The notes beneath the pieces are model-generated. The model was not told the origin of the DNA. It was given only the letters and a program-made list of their open reading frames with translations, and made no database searches. Made by a program: the position numbers and the translations under genes. 64,000 bases of DNA from Pleodorina starrii (Eukaryota; Chlorophyta; Chlorophyceae; Chlamydomonadales; Volvocaceae): NCBI GenBank assembly GCA_030267565.1, contig BRXU01000017.1, positions 1,458,501-1,522,500 of the forward strand, given 5' to 3'. This document shows, piece after piece, positions 36,888 through 48,800 of this stretch. Numbering within the stretch: the stretch's first letter is position 1; each line of letters begins with the position of its first letter.

Positions 36888-39800
36888 ATGGAGCCTTACC
36901 ACCTCACCACCAACCGAGCGCCGCTGTCGGACACGCTTGGGCCGCCTGGCTTTCATCCTCTTTTACCGGTAATACTTTGGGCAAGAAGCATCTGTTGCGC
37001 GGATTCCTCCGTCCTCGGGCGCCAAGACCTACTGACACGTGGCCGGACAGAACAGGGTTGTGGCATAGGGAAAGACGCTGCGTTAGCGCTTTACGGGGGG
37101 CCGGAGAGGAGGCAGGGGGAGAGGGTATCCCGGCATTCACGGCATCGCGACCTGCCGGCCACGCTCAACGGGTTGCGTGCCTGCTGTCTTGCTGGTGCCA
37201 AAGGGTGCGGGCCCCCAAAGGCGCCGTCGGCAAATGGACCGTCCCCTGTCTTCCTGCCCGTCACCTAGTACACGTGGCCTGTGTTTCTCCCCCTCCACAC
37301 ACACACACACATACACCTGTCGTACTCTACCCCGCACGCACCTCCAGGGGAGGTGTCCGGAGGACTGCCTGACCGCCCACCTGGCCGAGCACGGCTACAA
37401 GGATGAGCTGCCGCAGTTCAGAATTGACGACACCAATGACTCGCTCTGGTCGCTGTCGAAAGCCCTCATCGACAGCGCCACAGCCGGCCGGCTCGCGGCT
37501 GCAGCTGCCGGCGGCGGTGGCGGCGGCGGAGGGGGCGTGGGGGCGTCCGTGCCGCACCCCCTGGCGGCGGCTGCTTCCTCCCTGCAGCGGGTAGGGGGTC
37601 GCGGCCGACAGCTCCAGGACGTGTCGGGCTGGGTGGGATGGGGATGGGTACTTCGGGTTTCGCAGTAGAGCACAGTTGACCGGGGTTGGAAGAGGCGGCC
37701 GTTGGAGGGAGGGGCGTGGTTGAAACAAGAGCAAAGCCACGCCGGACCTCGCGAGCACTGCGGAGCGGCTGAGGGGTTGGGCAGCTATCTCCCATGCGGT
37801 TCGGTGCGCCCCCATGCACACACGACTGCCGCTGCTGCTGGTGCGCTGCTTCCGCCCTGCCCTTACGCGGCCGTTTGTTCCCTGCGCTGCGCCTCTGTGC
37901 TGTGCGCCTGGCGCTCTCCCTGCTGCTGCAGACGACTCTCTCCATGCTGGCGTCGGCGCAGCGGCAGCGGGCGGAGGCGGAGCAGGTGAGCCAGTCAGTG
38001 GGCTCTTTTCTGGGATCGCCCTTCCCGGGCCTTTTCCCGGGCCCTTCTCCGGCCATTTCTTGGGCCCTTGTTTTGCCCTTTCCTGGGCTTTGGGCTAGCG
38101 CGGGTGTCAACGCTGGGGATCCGGTGCTGGGGCGGTTGGCTGGTCGGTGCTGCGTCCGTGGACCCCATCTCACGGTCGGAGGTACGGCAAAGTACAAGGT
38201 GTACGGCGGCCCGGGTCGGGCAGGCGATGCGCTTCCACGCTGCCACGCGGCCGGCGTGTGCAGTTGGGGGTGTGCAGTTGGGACGGCGACAGCGGTTGTA
38301 GCCGTTGCCAGGTGCGCGCGAGCCTAGCCTTCCTTCCAACCCCTAGCCCACACGCTCCTTGGCACTCTGGGTGCGGCATGGCCCGCCTTCGACCTCGCCC
38401 CTCCAGGCCGCCGGCGGCCCCACCTCCGTCGCGTCGCCGCGGGGCGGCTCCGCCTCGCCGCCGCCGTCGCCGCCGCCGCGCGTGCCGCGCCAGCAGCGCG
38501 GCGGCGCCGCCAGCGGCGGCGGCGCCGCGGCGGCGGCGGTGCTTTGCGGCGCCCCTGCTGCCGCCGTGTCGACTGGCGTGGTGCAGCTTCCGGAGCTGCG
38601 GCCCTCGTCGGATGTGGGTCGGCGGCTGTGGATGTCGGCGCTGGCCGGGTCGGCGCCCCTGGGATACCTGGCGCAGACGGCACCATCGGTGCCGGACAGG
38701 TAGGGAGTAGAGTATGACGGACAGTTTTGGGGCATGAGTATACGGTAGGCGGTATAGCAGAGGCCAAAGAGGCAAGCTGACAGGCAGGTAGGGGATAGTA
38801 GAGAATGTGACAGTCAGGAAGGGGGCTTCAGAGCGCGATGCGTCGTTTGGACTGGTTGCCGCAAACAGCCGCCTAGACAATGGTGAGGGGGCGGGAGCGA
38901 GTCCCGTTGAGCGTTACAGGGAGGCTGGCTGGTGTGTGCTTCTGGCGTTCACGGTCGGGTTCTTCTCGCCTGTTGGGCCTCTTGCTGCCGTCGGAAGAGG
39001 GGCAAGGGGGGGCGGGGCGAGGAGGCCGTGCTGTCGTGAGCAAGGAGGGGCGAGGGTGCGGCGATTTGGTCTGCAGGCCTTTGGCCAGGCTACGGCGTCA
39101 TCCGCAGCGGGCGCTGCCGCTGGGTGCGGTAACCCTGCGCCGCTGCCGCTGCTGTCGTCCGTCTTCTTTCCGTGCAGGCGCGCGTTCCTGGGGTTGCTGT
39201 GGCAATGCAGCGTGCCCACGCCGCGGGCGACGTGGTTCGTACGGCTGCTGTACACCCACCTGGCGCGACAGCAGATGCGCCCGCTGCCGCCGCCGCCACC
39301 CCTGCCCGCCGGGGCCGCCGCGGCGGCCGCAGGTGGCGGCGGCGGCGGTATGGTTGGCGGCGCGGCGACGGCAGCGGCCGCGGCCGCGGCGGCGGCCGCG
39401 GCTTCCAGCGCTGGCGGTACGGCCGCCGCGGCGGCCGCCGCCGCCGCAGCTGCCGGGGCACAGGCCGCCTCGTCCGTGCTCGCCTCGACCCGGGCAGCGC
39501 TGTGGACCTCGGATCTGCTGTCGTACCTCGACAGCCAAATCGCCGCCGTCGAGGCGGCGGCAGTGGCCGCCGCTGCGAGCAACCCCGGCGGCGGCGGCGC
39601 CGCCGCCCCCGCCGCCACGGGGCCGCTTCCGTCGCCTCAGCTGGACTATACCGCCGCGGCCTCCCCCGCCGTCGCGAGCCCGGACTGGATGGGTCTAACC
39701 GCCGATGACGCCTTTCGGATCCAGGATCCGTCCGCCGCCGGCGGTGACCCACAGGCCCGCCTCCTCGACCACCAGCCCGGCGCGCCGGTGCTGTACTTTG

Positions 39801-42800
39801 TACGACTGGCTGGATCCACTTTCCTGGACGGACTGCTGGACAGCGCCAAGCTGGTGGAGTGGGCGTGTGGGCAGCTGGCAGCCGTGGCTGCGGCGCTGGG
39901 GGACGGATTAGCGCCTTCGGCGTCCATGCCCGCGGCCGCTGCCGCGGTCGCTGGGCCCGGCCTCACTCCCCCATCAGGCAACGGCGCGCAACTAGCGGCG
40001 GCGGGGGTCCCCGCCGCCGGCGCCACCGCCGGCGCCGCTGGCGGTGGTGGCGGTGGCGGGCGGGCGCTGACAGCCGCAGAGCAGATGCGGCCGCAGGTTG
40101 CCTTGCAGCTGCTCCTGGCTTGCTTGCCGGATCTTATTCAATCGCAACTGCATGTACGACGCATCGTGGAGGCCGCCCTGGAGCTGCTCATGGCGTCACG
40201 CAGTACGACAGACGGTGCCGCCGCCGCCGACGCTGTTGCTGCAGCATCCGGCGCTGGAGGCGGTACCGCTCTGGGTACCACGGTCGGCGGCGGCAACGTG
40301 GCGTCGCCGCCGGGGCCCAGTTCGCCCAACGTCGCGGTGTCGCCGCCGCTGGGCTACGGCGCCGCCGCGGCGGCGGTCGGCAGCGGCTCGGCGTTTGGCC
40401 TCGCGAATGCGTTGGCGGCGGGGCTCGCTGGCGGAGCCGCCGCCGCCGCCGCGTTGGGTGCCGCCGGGCCCGGCGGCGGCCTGAGCCCCGCCGTCATTGA
40501 TCTGGCGCTGGGGTGTCTGGAGGGCTGTTTGCGGGACGCGCCGGCGGCGATGCTGTCCCTCGACTCGTTGCCGCTGCTCGTCCGGGCACTCAAGGCGCCG
40601 TGGCCCTCCGCGGCGGGCCCTATGGCGGCGGCGGCGGCGCTGGGGACCGGTGCCGCTGCCGATGATGCCGTACAGGCAACGGCGGCGGCCGTGTGCCCAC
40701 GGCGCCGCGCGATGGCGGATAAGTTGGCGGCGGCGCACGCGGGGCTGGCCACGTCCGTGAACACGCGGTGGGTGGGTGGGTGGCTGGGGTTGCGAGAAGT
40801 GTCGGGTGGGCGGGTGGGCAGGGCGGGTATCGTCAGAAAGAAGAGCCGCAGCGGAAGTAACCAGGCGGGGTGAGCGGGTGAGTAAGGTGGGTGGGTCTAG
40901 TTTGCTTTGTAAACCCTGCAGCGGCCACGGCGCTCGGTTGCGACCCGCGGGTCGGTCCCTTTCTCAATTTCACCGAATCGGAAACCAACCAGAATTAAGC
41001 GACCAACGGGGTCGGCCCCGCCAACCCCCGCCTCCCCCTCCGCCCCCAGGCTCCTCTCCTTCAACCCCGTCGCCGCGCTCCGGGACCTCGACCGGGCGGC
41101 GGCGGCGGGCGATGTGGAGGCCGGGATGCGCGCCCTGACGCAAGCCTGCGTGGGTGACGTGTCGCGACCCGGACCTGCCGTATACCTGCTGGGCAACTGG
41201 ACCGTCGGACTGCCCATCGTCACACCCGCGGCCCTCGTGCCGCCGCCGCCGGCCGCGCCGGTGGCGGCGGCGGCCTCATCGGCATTAGATGACTTGCCGG
41301 CGCGAGCGGATCAGGCGGATATGGGGCTGCCCTGCCGTACAGTGTACGCCTGCCGGCTGCTCGTGCGCCTGGCAGCCGAGTGCCGCCGCTGCCGGGCGGA
41401 GGTCGCCGCCGCCGCGGCGCAGGGCCTGGCGCCGCCGATGGTGGCGGCTGCCAGTGTCGGCGGCGCAGCAGTCGCCTTCGGCGCTGGCGCGGCGGCGGTG
41501 GGCGCCCCCCAAGCGGCGCCCAGGCCGGGCATGGGCTCCGGAGTTGCCGGTACGCAGCCCGGCGCCGCGCCGGTCGGCGCCTCGGCGGCAGCGAGCCCCG
41601 GGCCACGCGGGGGGGGCGTCAGCGGCGGCGGCCCCGCCGACCCGGGCGCGTCTTCACCGGTTCTGCAGGTGCGTTGGGGTTGCGCCGCGAGAGGGGACTG
41701 GCGATTAGGGCGATGAGGACGCCCATGGGAGATCCGGTGAGCGACTTTGTGCGCATGCACACAAATGGTACCGCTACTAGCTGGTTTCGGTGCGAGATGG
41801 GAGTGAGGGTGCGGTGGGTACGTGCGGTCGTTGTTGTTGTTGTTGGTGTTGGTGTTGGTGGTGCCGCTGTCGTCGTTACAATGGGCGGTGATTCTGAAGG
41901 GGCAGGCGGCAGGCTGGCGAGACTCTGCGGCGGGCCTGTGTGGGTCTGGTGGGAAAGCCCGACGTGCGGACCCACATACAGCAAAAACTCCTTCCGCTGC
42001 CTTCCCCACTCCCCTTACCCGGTGTGCCCCTGCCCCAGGACGCGATCGTGTCGTGGCTGCTCACCAGGCCAGTCCCTTGGCGCAACAACAACAACAGCAG
42101 CAGCACCGGCGCAGGCGCGGCGGCAGCGGCAGCGGGGCCCCGACCCAACCCGCCCGCCGAGGCCGAGGCCGACACGGCCGTTGCCCTGGGCGCCCCGGCG
42201 TCGCCTCCGAGGCCGGCGGCCTCGCCCTTCACCGCTGCCGCCGGGACCGCGGAGGCCGCGGCCGCCGCGGCGACCGCCGCGCCAGCGGCAGCGGCCTCGT
42301 GTGGCGGCGCGCCGCCGCCGGCCACCGCCGCCGGCGCTTGGGACGAGCTGCACCTGCGCCGTACAGTTCAGTTCCTAGTCTCCATGACGGAGGTTGGCGT
42401 CTTCTCCCCAGCCGCGTTCGTACAACGGCTCCTGGTGGACGGCGTCTTTGACCCCGGGCCTGCGGGAGCCGCCGCCGACCGGCCAGAGGCGGCGGCGGCA
42501 GCCGCGGCGACGACGGCCGCAGCGCAGGCGGGATTGGCGGAGTCACGCCCGTCAGCGTGCGGCGGCGATTCCGCCGCCGCCGCCGACAGCGGAAGCGGCG
42601 GTTACAGCCGCGACGCCGCCGCGGCCCTGGCGCTGTATCTCCAGCACCTGCATCCGCAGTTGATTGCCATTCTGGACGAGCAAACTGCGGCGGCAGCCGC
42701 AGCGACGACGGCGGCCAGCGCCGTACGCCCCGGCGGCCGCCGTACTCTTGGTGCCGGCGTTGCGGCCCTGGGACAGCAGCAGCAGCAGCGTGGCGCTGGC

Positions 42801-45800
42801 GGCAGCAGCGGCGGCGGAGCCGTCGGTACGACGGCCGCGGCGGCCGACGCCGGCGGCGTCGGCCCGTTGACGGGCCATGCATACGGCAGGACGCGAAAGA
42901 GTCTCCTGTCCTTGGCTCGGTGCCAGGGCTTGCTGCTGCTGCGCACGGCCGCCGCTGCGGCGTTGGGCGGAGGAGCTGCTGCAGCCGACGGAGGCGGCGG
43001 CAACAGCCGCAAGCGCCAGCGACGACGGCGCCTGGGCCCTGCGTACCCCGAGGCGAAGCGGCGCCGCGTGGCGGTAGGGACGCCGGCGGGCCGCGGCCTG
43101 CCGCCACCACCGCCGCTGTCCGCGTGCTGCAGCCCCGCAGGGTCCCCAACGGCCGCCGCAGCCACGCCAGTGGCTGGCGCTTTCGCGGCCGCGGCGGCGG
43201 CGCCGCCGGCGCCGGCGCCGGCGGCGTTTGAGCGAGTGCTGGCGGCGGCGGTCCGCTCCTTGGACTCATTGACGTACATGTCGTTGACCGCCTCCGCCGC
43301 GCGCGGCAGGAGCGGCGTGCCCGGCGGCAGGCCGCCGCCGCGCGCTCCCTCGCCGGGCGCTCCCGCGTCCCCGGGTCTGGCGCCGTCGCCCGGTCCACTG
43401 GTCTCGTCCCCCAGCCCCTCCTCGTCGCCGCTGCGGCCTGAACTCATGGAGGTGGATGGAGGCGGTGGCGGCCTGACGCGAGGGCCGCCGCCGCCGCGGC
43501 GTCCGGAGGACGCCGCGGCGGCAGCGACGACGTCGCCGTCGGCCGCCGCCGCGCGCGCAGCGCGCGGCGGGGCCGGGGCCCGCGCCCAAGGCCGGCCTGG
43601 CGGCGGCGAGCCGGATCTGTTGGCGGAGGTCCGCGGGTTGAGGCCCTGGCAGCAGCGGGTGGTCGCGGCGGCGGTGTGTCGTCACGTGAATGCCGTGCTG
43701 GTGGCGGCGCTGATGCCGCCGGTGCCGTTCGGCGCGGGCGCGGCGCCGCCGCAGTTCCCGTCGTCGTACGTGCGCGCGTGCGCGGCGGCGGCGCTGGCCA
43801 AGCCGGCGGAGCTGCCTTGCGGGCCGCTGACGGAGGCGGTGGCGGCGGCGCGCGCCGGCGGCGGCTCCTCGCCCGTCAAGCACGGAGACACGTGGCTGCT
43901 CAGGTGGGTGCGGGTGCGGCATGTTTGATGCAGTGCTCGCTTTCATCGGGATTTCAGGTGGGGGCCATGGGTTCGGGTTCGGGTTCGGGTTGGTGTTGGT
44001 GTTGGTGTACATATCGTGTCTGTCTTTCGGATGCATGTATGTACCGTATTCGGTGCTTGGTAGTGCTGGCTGTGTTTGCCTTGACCAACGTCGCCTCTGT
44101 TCCGTCGCTGCGGTCGCTGCGCAAACAGGAACCCCGCCCCGCCCCGGCACACACACACACACACGCCCTCACGTCTCCAACCCCCGTCCCCTCGACTCTC
44201 CAGGTGCCTCGCCCTGGTGGAGGCCTGCCAGTGCTGGCACTGCGGCCCCCAGCTGCTGCTGCACCTCTCCGCACTGCATGTGGAGGCGACCGGGCAGTGG
44301 ACCACAGCCTCAGCAGCGGCAGGAGCCTCCGCCGCCGGCGCCGCCGCCGCAGCGGCGCTGGAGGCCGGCGGGCTGCTGTGGCACCGCCTGCGGCTGCAGC
44401 CCAGCTTGGTGCTGGCGGCCCTCGAGTCGCTGGCGCCCCGGTGCGTGACTGGGGTTGGGCCGTCTGTCCGTTTGCCTGCCTACGGTAGCCGTCCATACGA
44501 CCGCCTCCCTGGCTTTTAAGGACACGCCCGCTCTTGTGAGGCTCTTGTAACTGACGTGATATCTTTCTGTCTGTCTGTTTGTTTGTTTGTTTGTTTGTTT
44601 GTTTGTTTGTTTGTTTGTTTGTTTGTTTGTTTGTTTGTTTTGCCTCGGGCCCAAGGCTCGGCCCCCGTCCTCGCTCCGCTTCGCCCCAATTCGTTGCGTT
44701 TCGCTTCAAGGCTCTGTTCCCTGCCTGGTGACCCCCGTGGGTCTGCACCGACCCATGGGTCTGCAGGCTCGTGGCCTGCGGCCTGCTGCTTCCCTCCCTG
44801 GACGTGTTGACCACGTGGGCCATCCGCTACGGTGCGCCGCCGGCCGCGGGACGGAGGCACCTGGGCCGGGCGGCGCAGTGCGGAGGGGCGCTGGCGGCGG
44901 CGGGCGCGGCGGTGGAGGCGCCCGGGGTGCGGGCGTGGTGGGAGAGGTGAGGGTGAGGGTAATGGGCAGGAGCCCCCGCAGCGATGAAACGTTAAAAAAC
45001 AGACGCCGCAAAACTCACCACGCCCCATACTTGTTACCTTGCCAATACCGGGTGAGGGTGGGGGTGAGGGTGAGGGGGGAGGCAGGCAGAAGGGGCCACA
45101 TGGCATCGCGGGACTGGGCGGGTGGGGATAGAAGGACTGCAGCAATGGGGCTAAAACCCACGGTCAGCACGACCAGCACCCTGGATTTGGGCATGACATG
45201 GCGTGTCAATATGGGACCCGTGGGTCGGCCCGTGCGGCGCAGGTTCCAGAAACTCGACTCGGCGCACGGGCAGCACTGGCTGATTGGCGATCTGACGCCG
45301 TACACCCAGGCACTGGCGTTGTCTGCCGGATCGCCGGGCTCGGTCGGTGGCGGCGGCGGTGGCGCAGGGGCGGCAGCGACAGCTGCGACCGGCGGCGGCG
45401 GCGGCGGCGGTGTCATGAACGCGGGCTCTCCGCCGCTCGCCGCTGCCGCCGGTGTCGTCGGCGCGGCCCCGCCAGGGCTGCCACAGCCCCGGATGCCGCT
45501 CATGCGCCTCGCGGAGCAAACCGTACAGCTGACGGCGCAGGTTCGCGGCGGCACCGCGCCGCCGCTGACGGCCCGGTGGAAAGCGTGTACGGACGCTTGC
45601 GTGCCGCTGGCGGCGACCCTAGCGGTGCTGCTTACCGGCGGCGGCGGCGGCGGCTGCGGCGCGCCCGCCGCCGCTGCCATGCGTGGCAGCCCCGCAACGC
45701 CGGCGGCGGCGTCAGCAACCCCTGGCAGCCCCGGCGAGGGCGCCGCCGCCGGTACGGACGGCGCCAGCGGCGACTTCACGGAACGGCTGCGCGCCGCCGC

Positions 45801-48800
45801 TCGGCAGGTCGGCCGCGCCGTCGCGGTGCTCTGTACGGCAGGTACGGCAACTGGTGAGGGGGACGCCATGCTGCTGCCCGTCGCCGGCGTCGTGGCGGCG
45901 TGGGTTCGGGCCTGCTGCGCCGCCGTTGCACCAGTGGCCGCCGGCCGGGCGGCCGCCGCCGCGGCGTCGGGACCGACCCGCGGGTCACCCGCAGGCTCGC
46001 AGCCGGGCTCGCCCGCCGCCGGCGGCGGCGCCCCCGCCGCCGCCGGTGGCATGCGTCTGCTGATGGGCCCGCGCGCCACGGCGTCGGCGTGGGGAGTGGC
46101 GGGGAGCGGGCTGATGCTGTGCATCGAGGCTCTTCGGCTGGAGCTCTGCAACTCCCTCGGCGGTGTGGTGGCGGAGCAGCGGCTGCAGCGTGCGCTGCTG
46201 GCCACGTGCTGCGCGGCGCTGAGCGACCCGGCGGCAGCGGCGGCCGACGCCGCGGCGGCGTTCCCCGACGTCGCGGTCGGACGCGGCGGCGCGAGCCCGC
46301 CGCGGCTGCGACCGGCGGCTGGCGGCTCGGCCGGGGCCGCGGCAGCGGCCGCTGCCGCTGCCGCCGCCGCGGCGGCGGCGGCCGCCGCCGCCGCGGCGCA
46401 GGAGGCAGTCCTCCGGCTGGTGTTGTGCGCGGTGTCGTACGGTCAGCTGCTGCTGGCCGACGCCGTCGCGCTGCTGTGTTACGATCCGGGCAGCGCTGGA
46501 GGCGGCGGCGCGCCTCGCGGCGCCGCGGCCTCCCTGATGTGGGACGTGATGGCCTGCCGCCGCGCTCTCCTGGGTCCGCCACCGGGGCTCCCCGGCTGCT
46601 ACTGCCGCGCAGAAGCGCTCGTACGATCCAGAATCCAAGCGGCGCTGCCTCTGGATCTAGTTTGGGGCTGCCTGGCCGATGTGCTTCCCCGCGCGACGCT
46701 CGTAGCGTCGTCGTCGCCGCCGCCGTCGCCGCCGGCGGCCGCCGATGGCGACGCCGCCGCGGTCGACGCCGCCACGGCGCTGGTATCCTATCCGCCCCTT
46801 CGGCACTGCCTCCTGGCCGACCCGCGGGCGCTCCACGAGCGCCTCTGCGCACCGGCGGCCGTGCAGGCCGCCGCGGCTCTGCTCGCCGCCGTCACGGACG
46901 CCGGCGGCGGCGGGGCCGCCGTCGCCGCCGAGGCGGCTCTGCGGCTGCCTCAGCGCCTGGTGGTTCTTTCTCTGGCGGCGGGGCAGTTGACGTCGCTGGC
47001 AGCGGTGGCGGCTCACGAGGTCGCCGCCGGTCTGGACTCGGATGCGCTGCTGACGGCGGTGTTGGTGTCCCTGGAGCCATCCAGCTTCCCGCTGATGTGG
47101 CTGCTGCTGAGGCTGCTGGTGGACGAGCAGGCGATGATGCTGGCGGCGGCGGGCAGCCGCGGCGGCGGCGGTGGCGGTGGCGGCGGCGGCGGCGACTCGC
47201 GTCGCGGGGTGCGAGAGGCGGTGGAGACGGCGGTGGCGCCGCCGGCGCCGTCAGATGGTACGGCAGGGAAGATGTGCGGAGGTGGTGGTCAGTGGGTCGG
47301 GGGGAGGGTGTACGCACATCCCGGGAGGGGAACGCTTGCGGCGCCTGTGGAGCCTCAAGTGGTCGCACAGGGATGCCTGCGCTCGTGAGCCGTGAGCCGT
47401 GCTGCCGGGGAAGGGCCACTCGTTCGCTGACCTTATGGCCCCTTGGAGAGCCCCCCACCAGCGCGAGCCTGAAGTGCTCGAATGGGGGAATCGACGCTTC
47501 ACGCCACAAGCGGGGGAGACAGCCACCGAATGAGGTCACGATCGGCGGGAGGGGCACGAAGTTATTGTTTCTGTGCCTTTTGTGGGGGGTTTGGTCACGT
47601 GCAGGCAAAGACGGCGGCGGTGGCGGCGGGCGGGGCGGCGGCGGTGGCGGCCCCGGCGGTGGTGGTGGCCTGGGCGGCGGCGGCGGCGGCGGCGAGCTGC
47701 GGGCGGCCGACAAGGCCTTATGCGACGCGGCGCTGGGGGCGCTTCTGGCGGCCCCCGGGCGGGGGGAGCTGTTTGCGGAGATGGCCTGGCAGGTACGACA
47801 GTATGTGTGTGTGGCAGCGTGTATGTCAGCGGTGTCTGGGAGGCAACCAGCTGCACTCGAAGAAGGAGATCCAACCGACCGACCGACCGACTGACCCATC
47901 CACCGCTGTGATTGCCTTGCGTGTCACTGCCCGCGCCGCCCGCGCCGCTGCCTGTATGCCTGGCCCCCTTCCTTGGCCTCCTCCTCTTCAGCAGCCCATT
48001 TTCCGCTTCGCTCCCTCTTCCCTCCTCCCTTGCGCGCCCCGCCACATTCCCGCCACCCCGACCCCTCCCCTTCCGCGACCACCTCCGCCTCAGCTGGGTC
48101 GCGGCGTGGGCGATTATTTGCTCAAGTCGACGGACTGGCTGCTGCAGGTACGGAGTACAGCATTAGGGGTACGGAGGTACGAGGCACGGAGTACGGGATA
48201 CGGAAACGAGCCGCAGCGGGTACGGCATGGCAACAGCGCCGCCGAACGCTACTACGCTCGCATCCGTGTCCGTGTCTGTCCTAAGCGCTCTTTACCGTAG
48301 GGTGCTTTTCACCCTGTATGTACATGTGTGATATGTGTGATATATGTGTGTATGTGTGCACAACACCCGCCGACGCCTGAGCCCCCTCCGTTGCGCCACG
48401 TGTACGTACGACACCGTACGGCAAGCAGGACCGCAAAGGCGAGCAGCTGTTGGGCCACACCAACCTTGCCCAGTTGGTGGCCCGACTGGGCCGCACCGCC
48501 GCCAAGCAGCCGCTCGCCAGCGCCGCGACCCTCAGCGCCGCCACCACCGCCGCCACCACCGGCCTCACCCCGGCGGCAAGCGCACCCTACCCGGCCTCAG
48601 CGATCGGGGGCAGCGTCGCCGCCGCGGGTGCCGCAGACCCGACGGGCAGCCGGGCCGCCACGCCGGCAGCGGACCTCAGCGCTGGTACGGCAGGGTCGGC
48701 GGTGTTGGCGACGGTGGCGGCGGCGGCGGCGCCGCCGCCGCCGTTCGCAGTTGAGTCTGCGGTGGCGGATTTGGCGCTGGCGGGGCTGTATAAGGCGGGC

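Noticed and set aside
38807..40873. Overlapping 100-270-codon ORFs in other frames of the MED12 exons
   Set aside because: Shadow frames of GCC/GGC repeats (Arg- or Ala-rich); only one frame keeps phase with neighbouring exons and MED12-like blocks.
43977..44010. GGGTTC repeat as a possible telomeric or regulatory array
   Set aside because: Only about four units of an intronic hexamer not matching algal telomere repeats.
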